Positions 1 through 10,949 of a stretch of 64,000 nt of DNA are shown here, one piece after another. The stretch covers positions 459,378-523,377 of the forward strand of contig RHPI01002069.1 in the NCBI GenBank assembly GCA_009103225.1. Direction: 5' to 3'. A model generated the notes under the pieces. That model saw only the letters and a list, made by a program, of their open reading frames with translations, did not search any database and was not told the origin of the DNA. This DNA is from Chlorokybus atmophyticus. Its lineage: Eukaryota > Streptophyta > Chlorokybophyceae > Chlorokybales > Chlorokybaceae. The translations under genes and the position numbers were made by a program. Position 1 is the first letter of the stretch. Every line of letters begins with the position of its first letter.

Positions 1-691
1 GCGACAGCCTTCTTCCTGATCTTACTGCTCACCGAGCTTGTTCGTTGAATTCACTGAAAGGTGCTTGTGCAAGTTGCCACCAAGAACGCACAAGGCGTGG
101 GTTGACAGACGCTCAGCGAATGCTACTCAGCAACTCATCCATGCAGCTGCCACAGCAAGGTGCTGCAATGGGGCATGCCGTGTAGAGACGCCAGCTCGGA
201 AGCACATTAATGCTCGACTCTACACATACCGCCAACTGCACGGCAGCAGATTGAGCACGCGCTTTTAGGGTTTGTGCTCTTGTGCGCAGGGGCACAAGGC
301 AGGCACAAGGGTCTGCTGCAAAGTGCTTATGTGTTGGTTGCTTGCGTGTTGCCAGCACGGTGGTGGTGTTCGCTTGCGGTGCAGTGGTTGCTTGGGCGGT
401 GCTCAGCGTGGCGGGTCGGGGGTGTTGAGCTCCCCTTCTGCTGTGTGAACAAGTGAGCCGAGAATAAGCTATCAAGTTGAGCACTCAGTGAGAGTGAGCT
501 CACTCTCAGTGAGCGCTGAGAGCTTGACAGACTTCCTGTGGGCTGTGTGGAGTGCTGCTGCTGCTTGCCTTTAAGTGCACGCTGCCTGTCGTGTGTAGTT
601 TTATATGCATGGTGCGGTATACTGATCGTGCACGTTGTTCAGCAGTTCAAACAGCAGGTGCCACGCTGCCTGTTGCTCCGACTGCAGCAGC
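1..691. other. Upstream spacer of the carboxypeptidase gene
   Basis: No coding region is recognised. The stretch is rich in TGC/CTG words and holds direct copies of the word GTGAGCTCACTCTCAGTGAG around 484-520. A telobox-like motif (TTAGGGTTT) lies at 265-273. It probably contains the promoter and 5' untranslated region of the carboxypeptidase gene that starts at 692. Confidence 0.5.
265..273 (-). promoter_or_regulatory. Telobox-like motif
   Basis: The sequence reads TTAGGGTTT, the reverse complement of the plant telobox AAACCCTAA. It sits about 420 bases before the carboxypeptidase start codon. In land plants teloboxes occur in promoters of growth-related genes; the role here is inferred only. 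Confidence 0.35.
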
Positions 692-3462
692 ATGGCTCGG
701 CACGCAGTCCTCCTCATCCTGCTGCTATGCACACGTAAGACTCACCTACAAGCAGCATGCAGATTGCCTCGTTTCAAACCTTGTATGTATTATGCTGCAT
801 GCATAGAAGCTGTTGCTCAGTGGCAGCAGCACAGGCCTTTACAAGCTTCGTGCATCAACCCTTCCGTTTGCTTATCTCAAGCAGATTATCACTAGGCTTT
901 GTCGTTGTTGATGATGTCTTGTTCCTTCCTGTATACAGTTGGGATTGCGGCGCATGGCCGGAGCTTACCGCAACCTGCCAAGTCAACGTCTGGCCGGCTG
1001 GTAGAGGAGGTCATCCCTCTGCAAGTGGCGGGGGGCCATGCCCTTGAGGGCAATGCCGCCAGCAGCGAAGCTCAACAGTACTCCGGGTATTAATGCCTTG
1101 CACGAGTGATTCATGTGCAGTGGTAGTTAGCATATTGAGAGCACAGCATAGAAAAGCACAGCGCAGCGCGCATTGTTGATCGGTGTGCTCCTGGAAGGTA
1201 TTTCAAGCTGGATAGGACGCACGACGCCCGCATGTTTTACTTCTTCTTTGAATCGCGCGGTAACAAGGACAAGGTATGTTTTGCAGTGGTAGCTAGTGCG
1301 ATGCTTACCTGAGGAGCCTGCTACTCCATTGAGCTGCAATGATTGGCCGCTCTTTTGCACAGGACCCGCTTGTATTGTGGATGACTGGGGGTCCGGGTTG
1401 CAGTTCAGAAATTGCTGTCTTTTATGAGAATGGTCCCTGGACGATCAATGAAGACATGACATTGAATTTTACCAAGTGAGTGCAGCCCGAACTTGATGCG
1501 ACATTGCTGCAAAATGCACTGATCAGAGTGGGCACCACCCATGGTAGTCGTTGTCAGATGGCATGCATCTGATATCTGGACATGTACAGGTATGGCTGGG
1601 ACACTGCAGCCAACATGATCTTCGTGGACCAGCCCATCAACACAGGGTTTTCGTACAGCCTTGATCCGCGAGATGTTGTCCACAATGAGAAGGGAGTAGG
1701 TATGTGCCCACTTTGTAAGCTGTTCTCATGGAGCTCATGTCCCGCGGACTGCTTCTCATGACCTGAACTATGGTAATTTCCATTGACTGTTCAGCGGAAG
1801 ACATGTATGACTTTCTGCAAGAGTTCTTAGCCGTACATCCGTCGCTGGCGGGCCGCGACTTCTTCATTACTGGTGAAAGCTATGCTGGCCACTACGTTCC
1901 TGCAGTAGCATACCGGTACGCCTTTCAATGTGTATGGTTGCTCTGGTTCGCACATGCCTTTTAGTGGATCCACATTGCATCACTCGGTCAGGGTATGGAA
2001 GGGAAATAAGGACCTGGCGAAGGGCTTGCAGCAGCCTTCTTTTACTGCCAACCACACAGAGTGGAAGCACATCAATATGAAGGCAACTTGTTGCTGTGCT
2101 CAGCATGCTCTAGCAAGGGAGGACTAGTGAGAGGAAGTGCTGTGTACTCACATCAAAAGCTGATGCGCAGGGCATCGCCATCGGGAATGGCTTGACTGAC
2201 CCCGAGATCCAGTACGGTGCTTACGCTGACTTTGCGCGTGACAACGGCCTCATCAACAACTCGACATACCACGTGAGACCTTGAGCCTGGTTTGTGTCAG
2301 GACACCGGACACACCTTGCTCAAAGCCCTGTACGGTGTTGTGTATGTTTATGCTGCAGTGTGATTCTGATCCTTTGGCACTGCAGCTGGTGCAAGCGCAA
2401 GGACCTGGTTGCAAGCGGGCCATCCACTTGTGCGGTGATAAGGGCTCGGCGTTGCTCTGTCTGTACGCTGTTCAGCGCTGCAACGCCATTGTGGCTGAGA
2501 TACTCATGGCTGCTGGGAACATCAATGTGTACGTACTCAAGAGGAGCTCTTGCGCATTGCAACCCTTTCTGGTTCAGTTGCTCACCCAACACACGCAAAT
2601 GTGCGCAGCTACGACATCCGTGAAGAGTGCAAAGTTCCACCCCTTTGCTATGATTTTGAGCGCGCAGACAGGTGCTGGTTGTCATTGCCATGCAAGTGCA
2701 CTTTACCAACCCAATACTGCCCCAAGTTCGCCTGCATACATTGCATGAGCACAAACGACCCTATTTTGTAGGTACTTAAATCTCCCGGAGGTCCGCCAGG
2801 CATTGGGAGTTGGCGAGAAGCGCTGGACAGCTTGCAGTGCAGTAAGCTAGTGCTGAATATACCGCACGTTTAGCTCTCTTTGTTTTTTCTCGTCTCCTCT
2901 GAGTCTATCAGTTTTAAAGTCGGCCCGTTGCTTAACGTTTTGCTGCTTCCTGGTACTGATGCGCAGCTGTTACCAGGTTGTGCATGCGTCTATGATGGCT
3001 GATTGGATGCATGATTATGAGCCAATCATCCCTCCGATGCTAGAAGATGGCGTGCGCGTACTGATCTATGCCGGAGAGGCAGACTTCATCTGCAACTACG
3101 TGGGCAATCAGCGCTGGGTGTCGGCAATGCCGTGGTCAGGGCAGCAGGAGTACAATGCCGCGCGCGAGCGCAAGTGGACAGTTGATGGGCAGTATGCTGG
3201 CCTGGCCAGAGCCGCAAAGGGGCTGACTTTCCTGCGCATCGCAGCAGCTGGCCACATGGTGAGCTACTGAGAAATCTGCCTCCTGACAATCCATGCATGC
3301 ATGTCCAACCTGTCATGGGAGTCTTATTCCGCCTACTTCAACCAATCTACTGCTTGACATCAGGTGCCAATGGATCAGCCAAAGAACGCTCTGGAGATGC
3401 TCAAGGCGTTTGTTAAGGGTCAGCAGTTTGCCAGCAGTCAGGGGATGGTCGCCGATGCTTAG
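692..3462 (+). CDS. Serine carboxypeptidase (peptidase S10), secretory/vacuolar
   Basis: Thirteen exons join in frame to a complete 486-residue protein: 692-734, 939-1086, 1198-1273, 1363-1475, 1590-1699, 1795-1915, 1992-2082, 2171-2272, 2386-2528, 2609-2671, 2772-2841, 2977-3258, 3364-3462. Family S10 enzymes remove C-terminal residues from peptides in vacuoles or outside the cell; some plant relatives are acyltransferases. The first two exons give a signal peptide (hydrophobic [13 protein letters not shown] after MARH). The substrate-binding motif [11 protein letters not shown] is present. The catalytic triad is complete: Ser192 in GESYAG, Asp396 in AGEAD, His453 in AGHM. The length is usual for the family. 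The intron after exon 7 starts with GC, not GT (2083-2084, AAG|GCAACT); no GT site nearby keeps the frame into [11 protein letters not shown]. True peptidase activity rather than acyltransferase activity is likely but not shown. Confidence 0.93.
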
Positions 3463-4088
3463 GCTGTCTGGTTCAGTTTGCCTTGCTGCTAGAATGAATT
3501 GATCAGGCGCAAGCACTTGGTTTCAATTTGTTCAGTTCATTCGTGCACAACAGTGCGGTAGGCTGTCAACTGTGAATGTTAGATTGATATGCTGCCGTAA
3601 CCACCCAGAAGTGTACAGTAGCGGGTGGTTATTTTTCGCATGCTACAACAAAGCAGTTGCAGAATATTGCAGCGCAGGCAAATTCCATTGGATTTTTCCA
3701 GCATGTGCTGCAGACCTTGCACGTGCAGCAAGCATAGGCTCCGGTTCACATGCAGCTGTAGATGCGGAATTGGTGGGTGTGATGAAGGAATTGGACGGGT
3801 GCCCTGCTAGTGGTATTATCCACTCATATGCCAGGCTTCCTGTCCGCCACAGGGGCAACTAAATAAAAATGAATTTAATGTCCAGATCGTCCAGGCTCGG
3901 GCAATCTGTATTGCACGTTTGATCACTACCTTTTGGCTACACAGTAAAGCCGACCTGCCATCAACATCGTATGCACACTGCGCGCAAAAGTTCAGCAGCT
4001 CCTCTCACAGTGGCAGCACCCGCAGTGATGTAGCACATCAGCGAGAACTTGGCACTGCGCACCTTGAAGGTAAGCAGCAGGTGGTAAC
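3463..4088. other. Convergent 3' spacer
   Basis: This lies between the carboxypeptidase and the ThrE-family gene, which face each other. An AATAAA-like word (AAATAAAAATG near 3861) is present. No further coding potential was recognised; the open frames here lack family similarity. Confidence 0.5.
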
Positions 4089-6519
4089 TCAAATCGCCAT
4101 ATCTTCGTCCAACTCCCGCACAAGGGTATGCTTGCCATGCGATGCAAAATGTCCACCCCGACCAAAAGGCAGAAGCAGCTTGGCACCAAGCAAGCCAATG
4201 GTGATGGACATTCCCACCTGCATCAGTGCGATAGTTACATACACCTACACAACGGCAACCAGCGACAGCGAGTGATGCACACACACAAAAGCTGCAAGCC
4301 AATGGTGATGGACATTCCCATCTGCATCAGTGCGATAGTTACATACACCTACACAACGGCAACCAACGACACAGCAAGTGATGCACACACACAAAAGCTG
4401 TGTACGGCAACACTCCCTCACACCTCACAAACGGCAACCAACAACAGCAAGCGACACATGTACACACGCATGCACAGATTGTGTGTAGAGTAACACTCCC
4501 TCACGCCTCACAGGGACAGCATGCACACCACGCCAGGACATACCATTAACATGTCGAATCCGAAGCTCAGGCCGGATATGATGTTTTGTTCAAGCATGGC
4601 TTCAACTCCCCTGACACCAACGCCGCCAGGAACAAGGATGAGGATTCCAGACAATGTGTACGCCAGAGGCAGTGAGTTCGTGGCACGGGCGTAACACGAC
4701 CCGACTATGCTGACCACGAGCGCAGACACCACCGATGTGGAGCTGCCAGGGAAAATCATTCCAGCAAACGTGTCGCTGATGTAGCCAGCAAAACCGGTCA
4801 CAATCATGCCTGGCCACTGATCGCGCCTCGAGTTCAACAGTATATTGGACGCAACAAGGTACACAAGGCAACCTGGCAGAAATAGCCATCGTGGAAACTG
4901 GTCATGATGCGGACACCTGCAAAAAAGGTGTTGATGTTAAGCTGCGTCTCTGACAACCCAACAACTGTGCTTAAAAGTTTTCAAGCCTAAATGGTAACAT
5001 TCTGCATGTAGGACTCACTTCTGTTGTGACTTGTGCTTGTGCCAGAACACCATCGCCTGCCCAATGGCAAGACCGAAACCGAGTTGAAGAGCAGAAACCA
5101 GCGCCAATAGGAGGCGAGATGTGCCGGACACGGGGGAGTTGGCTGACACCTCACTCACACCAATGGTCAGGGAAAGTCCGGGCAGCAGCCACACGAGAGA
5201 TCCAAGCGCCATGGCAAAAAAGCAAAGCTTCAAGTCCGGTAGATACACCATGAGCAGCTGTGCGATAAAAGACACCGTCATTGCGGTGATAAACTCCAAG
5301 ACGTTGCTGAACTGGGATGACTTGCTGGCCATCCAGTTGTAGAGGCCGACAATGGAGCCGAGCATTCCGCAGAACACCGCGTCGTACACGCCACCGTCAA
5401 AGAACAGCAATGCAGCCATTGCACACAGCATCATCATAGCGAATACGCGCGCGAGGGGAGTCCACTGCAAACCAAGCTGCACTAAGCCATGCACGATGCA
5501 CGCTAGAGAGTGCAATTGACCTAATATGCTAAGTGTGCACATGCGCGTTCAACACAACATACCAACACACAACGCATATGAAAAGTAGCATTCCAACCTC
5601 AGGAGGAGCTGATGCAATGGCACGCAGGCGCCAGTAGCCGGCCAACAACGGGACTTGGTCAGTTCCAACTCGAGCAGCTAGCTCGTCCGCTCGCCCCAAC
5701 TTGTCAAGATCAAGATCGTAATCTACTGACAATTGATGGAATTCCGCCTGCATGCACATGTTGCTTGCACATACAAACACGAAGCACAAAGCCTACATGC
5801 CCTTCAACAACTACATACTGCTTGCGGGTGATCGCCATTGTGCGCAGCAAATGATAGCAAAATTAAAGTTGGGAAGACGGATATGGACAGCTTGATGCCG
5901 AGGCGCTCTCCTGATGACTCTATCAAGTGCTCTGTGCGTGAAGCAGAGCTGCCATATCTGTACAGCAATATGTTTGTAAGGTGCAGGCCACAAAGTGATG
6001 CACTTGTTCAGCATGTGCACCAATGCATGCGTGCATGCAACAGCAACAAACACATGACATACGAGTGCAGTGCGATGGCGAGCCTGATGAGGAACCTCTT
6101 GCGAAGCTCCAGGTTGTTTCTTAAACTCACTTGCGGCACACCATGCTTCTCTTGGATATGAGACCGAACCTGCTCAAAGTAATTGCCAAAGTTGCCAAAC
6201 CCAACTATGCAACACGACGGCCTTGCACCATATAAGACACGACAAATGCAACGGAGTATTTCATACCCGACCCACAGTGTTGGCTTGTGCAGGTGTCTCC
6301 TCCCCACTCGATCTGTAAACACAGTACACAATGCTTGACAACTTGAACGAAAGATGCAAGTACTGAAAATTCCTCTGACCTGGCATGAATGGCGTCTTTC
6401 GCTGCGGCTGTGCCGGCCCCCCAGTTAAGTTTGGCCCTGGCGGCAATAGTGTGCTGAATCTGCGACTCATCGCCGCGCAGCAGAGCCTCCTCGTCAATCT
6501 TGTGCTCGTTGTCAGCCAT
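4089..6519 (-). CDS. ThrE / DUF1212 family multi-pass membrane transporter
   Basis: The ThrE family includes bacterial threonine/serine exporters and fungal Prm10/YjjP-YjjB-like proteins; the substrate in algae is unknown. Well-supported exons in transcript order are 6380-6519 (start MADNEHKIDEEALLRG), one ending at 6063, then 5819-5957, 5598-5747, 5019-5464, 4544-4916 and 4089-4244, giving roughly 515 residues. The N-terminal half has YGSSASRTEHLIE and FPTLILLSF, followed by about ten hydrophobic segments. Hallmarks are LPGLSLTIGVSE, FPGSSTSVVSALV and ILVPGGVGVRGVEAM. The C-terminus is soluble and ends LVRELDEDMAI. The joins between 6063 and 6380 are not resolved: an acceptor near 6204 or near 6236 is possible. 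It starts divergently from the uncoupling protein gene. Part of its last exon is duplicated in the preceding intron (4191-4400). Confidence 0.88.
4191..4400. repeat. Tandem duplication, 104-bp period, copying a splice acceptor and exon start
   Basis: Unit 1 (4191-4294) and unit 2 (4295-about 4400) are nearly identical. Unit 1 holds the acceptor and first codons of the last ThrE-family exon (VYVTIALMQVGMSI). Unit 2 lies upstream in the transcript, inside the last intron, and carries a second copy of the acceptor and the same codons with few changes (CCCACC to CCCATC, and a small insertion). A third, decayed partial copy follows around 4430-4465. Because 104 is not a multiple of three, using both copies would break the frame. 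Confidence 0.85.
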
Positions 6520-7447
6520 CGCAGATGGGGATGGGACCTGCATGCGCACAAAACAGCGAAAGGTTTGAGACCTCCACTAGCACAAGCAGGCTGCGTGCTC
6601 TAAGCAAGTGCATGCTTGGCTTGGAGTTGCAATCGACCAGTTTTGAGTTGGCAGCCTGGTGAGCATCGCATGCAAGCAATGAAATCGCAGACCATACGCA
6701 CTCTCAGAAGTACAAGTGTTGCCTGTTCTGCTGGATGCAACAGCTTGGCGCAAACTCTTACCTGTCTGCTGGTCACCTGTGTTTTGTGCGTTGACGCAAT
6801 GTAATCACAGGCCTCTTCGATTCAGCTGCTGTTTACTGTCAAAACCATCAAGCGAAGCTTTGCCGTTCCCCTCTCTGCTGCTGAAAGCAAACCAGCTGCG
6901 CACGCAGCCAGCTCTCGTTTGCTTGTCGAGGGAAGGGATCAAGTGCTCATACAACAGCAATTGCCAGCTGCCAGCTGCCAGCTACCCAAAGCTGTTACGC
7001 AATTGCACAGGACGCAACAGCACACATAAGCAGCCTGACCTGCATGCACACGCTGCGCCAACAACAAGCCCCTCCGCAACACAATCCGCCCTCTGCCGCC
7101 TTACGAACAAGCAGCGCTCTTGCCCCTTGATCAGCTTTCAGCCGCTCATGGACAACTACGCCCAGCTCTGCCGCCCACCACAGGCCCCAAGCATGTCCTG
7201 GGTCCGGTCGCATGGCTTTCAGCCAAGCAAATGATTTGGCAATCATGCCGGGTCCCGATTCAAGCCTTATTGAACACAGTCCAGGACAGTGAAAGAGTTG
7301 GGATCGGGATTTGGGTCGGCTGTCTGTTTTGAGTTGTGCGTCACAGTGTTGGCGGCGGCGGCAGCTGCAGCGGCGGCGGCGGAGGTGGCGGAGGGAGGGT
7401 TAGGTGGGTCAGGTGGGTATTGGTGATTGGAAAGCCAGGGTTGGATA
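6520..7447. promoter_or_regulatory. Divergent promoter region (ThrE-family / uncoupling protein)
   Basis: About 930 bases separate the two start codons, which point away from each other. A GGC/GGT-rich stretch (7348-7400) with glycine-like codons precedes the uncoupling protein and is probably 5' untranslated. No domain-bearing open frame was recognised. Confidence 0.45.
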
Positions 7448-9659
7448 ATGGCGCCTGGAGGTGGAGGCGCCTCGCCTACGCCGGTGGCGCCGTTGCCCTT
7501 CTACAAGACGTTCGCTGCCAGCGCTGTGGCGGCATGCTGGGCTGAGGTGGGTGTTCGTTGGTTTCAATGAACCTGTCCAAGCCTCAATGGTATCTCTTCA
7601 CTTCAGAGCACACCGAATGCTATGTTTTAGTAGCTTGTAGACTTAAGGGAATGCAACATTCTGTTAGTGACCACTGGAGCTATGTGCACTCACCACGCAC
7701 TTGCGTTGCCATCCCCCGTCAACCATGATTCACTCGCAACGGCTACATCGTGTTCAGTCGCTTCATTATGCCGAGCAAACTCAAACCAACCAGCATTCCA
7801 AGTTACGCTAGATCATTTGCAGTCGACGAACATTGCAGCAAAAGCAGTGCATGCTGAGGGTGTTCATAGCTACAACGACAATACTTTGCATGATGGTGAT
7901 TGGCTTGTGTTAACGCCACAGCACATACTGAGATGTGTCAATCAGTTCAGCAATTGAAGCAATGCGCTGCACGATTCGCAAGCATTACGCACCAACTTGA
8001 AACTTCTGCACAGTACTGGTTGCAACTGATGGGTTGGGTTTTGTGTGTTTATGTTTCAGTTCTGCACCATTCCACTGGACACAGCCAAGGTCAGGCTGCA
8101 GCTGCAGCAAGGGGCGGCGAAGGGGGCGGCGCTGAAGTACAATGGCATGCTCGGTACAATTGGGATGGTGGCGAAGGAGGAGGGCTTCGCTGCGCTGTGG
8201 AATGGCATCATCCCGGGTCTGCACAGACAGTGCCTGTACGGAGGCATCCGGATTGGCCTCTACGACCCTGTTAAGCAGTTCTTTGTTGGCAAGGACCATG
8301 TTGGAGACATCCCTCTCATCTACAAGATCGCGTCGGGGCTGACAACAGGTCAGCCATAGGATGGTGTTGGCCAAACTGGCATGCAATGCATGCCATTCCC
8401 CAGCTGCGTCTTGAGCAGCTGGGCAATGTATAGCATCATTGCACAATGGCTACTACATCATAGCATATACCGTACATTCAGCTCCACACAGGGTTGCCTA
8501 CTTGCATACAATATGGCACCTGGTATAGTATGGTCGTGCAAGTTGCTTTCTCTGTTGTTGCTCGGTCATCAGCAAGCGTCTGCTGTTGCATACGCCAATA
8601 CTCACCGCCAATGAATGCCAGGTGCCATTGCAATCACGGTGGCGAGCCCCACAGATCTGGTGAAGGTCAGGTTGCAAGCAGAGGGCAAGTTGCCGGCCGG
8701 GGTGCCGCGGCGGTACAGCGGCGCGATGAACGCGTACTCGACAATCATCAAGCAGGTTGGCGTGAAGCTTGACTGGTTGCAAGTTGGCGTCCTTGCCACT
8801 AATAATTACTTGCACATGACAGGAGGGAGTCGCAGGCCTTTGGACAGGCCTTGGCCCGAACATTATGCGCAACTCCATCATCAATGCTGCAGAGCTGGCA
8901 AGTTACGACCAAGTGAAACAGGTGGGCATAACCACACCAGGGAGTATGACAATACTTCTTTGTTCACAGCAGCTGGGCTCACATAAACTGACTGGTTTTG
9001 TCTTCTGCAGTCGCTGCTGAAGCTCCCTGGATTCAGTGATAACATAGTCACGCATATCTTGTCGGGCCTGGGTGCCGGCTTCTTCGCTGTTTGCATTGGG
9101 TCACCTGTTGATGTGGTAAGTTTTACCTCTCTGTCGCTCATTCCATTTGCAGGTGTGAGACATGTGGTTGGCGAGTTCGCATTGAACCTCATTCGCCATG
9201 CGCAACACCTCCTGAGTTGGAGCTGGCTCTCACTGCGTTTGCGCTTATGCAGGTCAAGTCCAGAGTCATGGGCGACTCAAAAGGGCTGTACAAGGGCACA
9301 ATAGACTGCTTTGTGCAGACTTTGAAAAATGATGTAAGTCTACCATTGGCAAGTGTGTGCAAATGCTGCAGCTTGCAAATCTGGCTGCACTCCCTTGACA
9401 TGCAACCTTGTGGTATCGCAGGGGGTGGGAGCGTTTTACAAGGGATTCTTGCCCAATTTCGGCCGCCTTGGATCGTGGAATGTCATCATGTTCTTGACCT
9501 ATGAGCAGGTACCGCTTGCAACACATTATGCACACATGACCTGTCTTTATGACGTGTGCTGGAGACAGCCAGTTTGCCTCTGAGCAGTACGCATGCGTGG
9601 TTCTTTATCGACACGCGTGGTATGCTTCGCAGACAAAGAAGCTGGTTGCCAATATGTAG
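7448..9659 (+). CDS. UCP1: Mitochondrial uncoupling protein (plant PUMP/UCP1 type)
   Basis: Eight exons (7448-7546, 8060-8348, 8622-8755, 8823-8921, 9011-9115, 9253-9333, 9422-9508, 9633-9659) join in frame to a complete 306-residue protein, the usual length. It belongs to the mitochondrial carrier family: three repeats of two membrane helices in the inner membrane. The three carrier signatures are [22 protein letters not shown] and SPVDVVKSRVMG. The stretch around [14 protein letters not shown], the GLGPNIMRN...[13 protein letters not shown] block and the C-terminal [13 protein letters not shown] block match plant UCP1/PUMP, which carries protons (and reportedly dicarboxylates/amino acids) and lowers membrane potential. 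The start is the only ATG before the first conserved helix ([11 protein letters not shown]). All borders are GT-AG. Confidence 0.96.
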
Positions 9660-10949
9660 TTGTCGGACAACATGCTCCTCAATATTGCTGCGCTCGCACA
9701 CATGCACCAACCTGCAACCTTGCGGTTGCTGGGGCAAGTTTTGACACTGGCACCATTTGCATTGGAACCTGCGTTCATTGGATTCATTGGCCACGATGTT
9801 GTGGCTGTACAACATTAGCGAGTAGTTGCGCCTTAGGTCATTGGTGAATGTGATCATTGGTGAGCCAATGGCACGTGTTATTGTTTGCGAGCATGTCTCA
9901 TAGCTGGCTGTCTTGCAAGCTTGTCTTGACAAGGGCGGTGAAGGGCTGCAACTCACATCAGTCAGAACCTTGGTTTACATAGGCTGACACCCCAACTTGT
10001 GTTGTTGATTTGTCACCTTGTTCCATGATACCAGTGGTGATAAGGTCAAACCTTGGGTGATGTACAGGCTGATAGATACTTGAGTAATGCATTTGTTCTT
10101 GCAATTGCTGTAAACTTACAGAAAGATTGTTGCCAACAATCACTAGTTTTCATAGCACTCATCGTTTGCATGCACGATGAGGCACTGGTCAATGGTAAAG
10201 TCAATGACAGGACAAGTTTCACAGTATAGTTTCGTTGATACTCAGAGCACAGGTATGCACTGACTTGTTACGCCTTGTAGCAATATTGCGTAACTGTGCA
10301 GTTGAGCCAAACCCAACAGCTGCACCAAGGTGCGACACACGCCACCACATGTGGAGCGACAGGAGTCCCCACCACTGGTCCCGATGAGGAGTCCTAGACT
10401 CGCTGAGGAAGTCCAAGGCAGCTGCATAGTGTTCGTCGGCGTTAGCTTGGCGGCACCTCGAGTGTCGGCCTCTTATTGGTCAGCTTCCGTGCCGCCACTG
10501 CGCCGACGCCACTGCGCCCGTATACCGACACGTCGGCGCCCAAACTCCACATGGCGGCGGTTAAGTTACATCCCGCGCTCATCTGCAGCTGACGTCACGG
10601 AGCGGGCGGCGGCGGCGGCCGCGGGGTGCTTGGCGTGGTTGGCGGCGGCGGGGCTTGCAGGCGTTATCTGAGTTGGAGGAACAACACCTACGGTTGTCGT
10701 GCAGTAGCTTATGCGGAGAGAAGGAGACGAAGAGCCACCGACGCATGGATAGATCTTGCTGTTGAGCTTCTTGGTCTGGTCTGATTCCAACCCGCGCCTG
10801 TGGCCTGCTCGGCTAGTCGCTTCTTGCTGTAACTCGGTGCATTCGGTGCATAGCTTAGGATCAGCTGCTGTTGCTACAAAAGTTAGGTTGCTTGGTTGCC
10901 TGTAGCAGTAGCAGCAAGCTTGCGCCTGCTTGCTGTGCGGGGGACAGAG
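9660..10949. other. Spacer between uncoupling protein and MTHFR genes
   Basis: No gene is recognised. The segment 9660-10400 is of ordinary composition and holds the uncoupling protein 3' end. The segment 10430-10670 is GC-rich, with GCGGCGGCGG runs, and together with 10680-10949 probably forms the promoter and leader of MTHFR. Confidence 0.45.

Noticed and set aside
2435-2477. A possible GT-AG intron in the carboxypeptidase (GTGATAAGG...TTCAG)
   Set aside because: The frame is open straight through and the residues [17 protein letters not shown] fit the family spacing; removing them breaks the frame.
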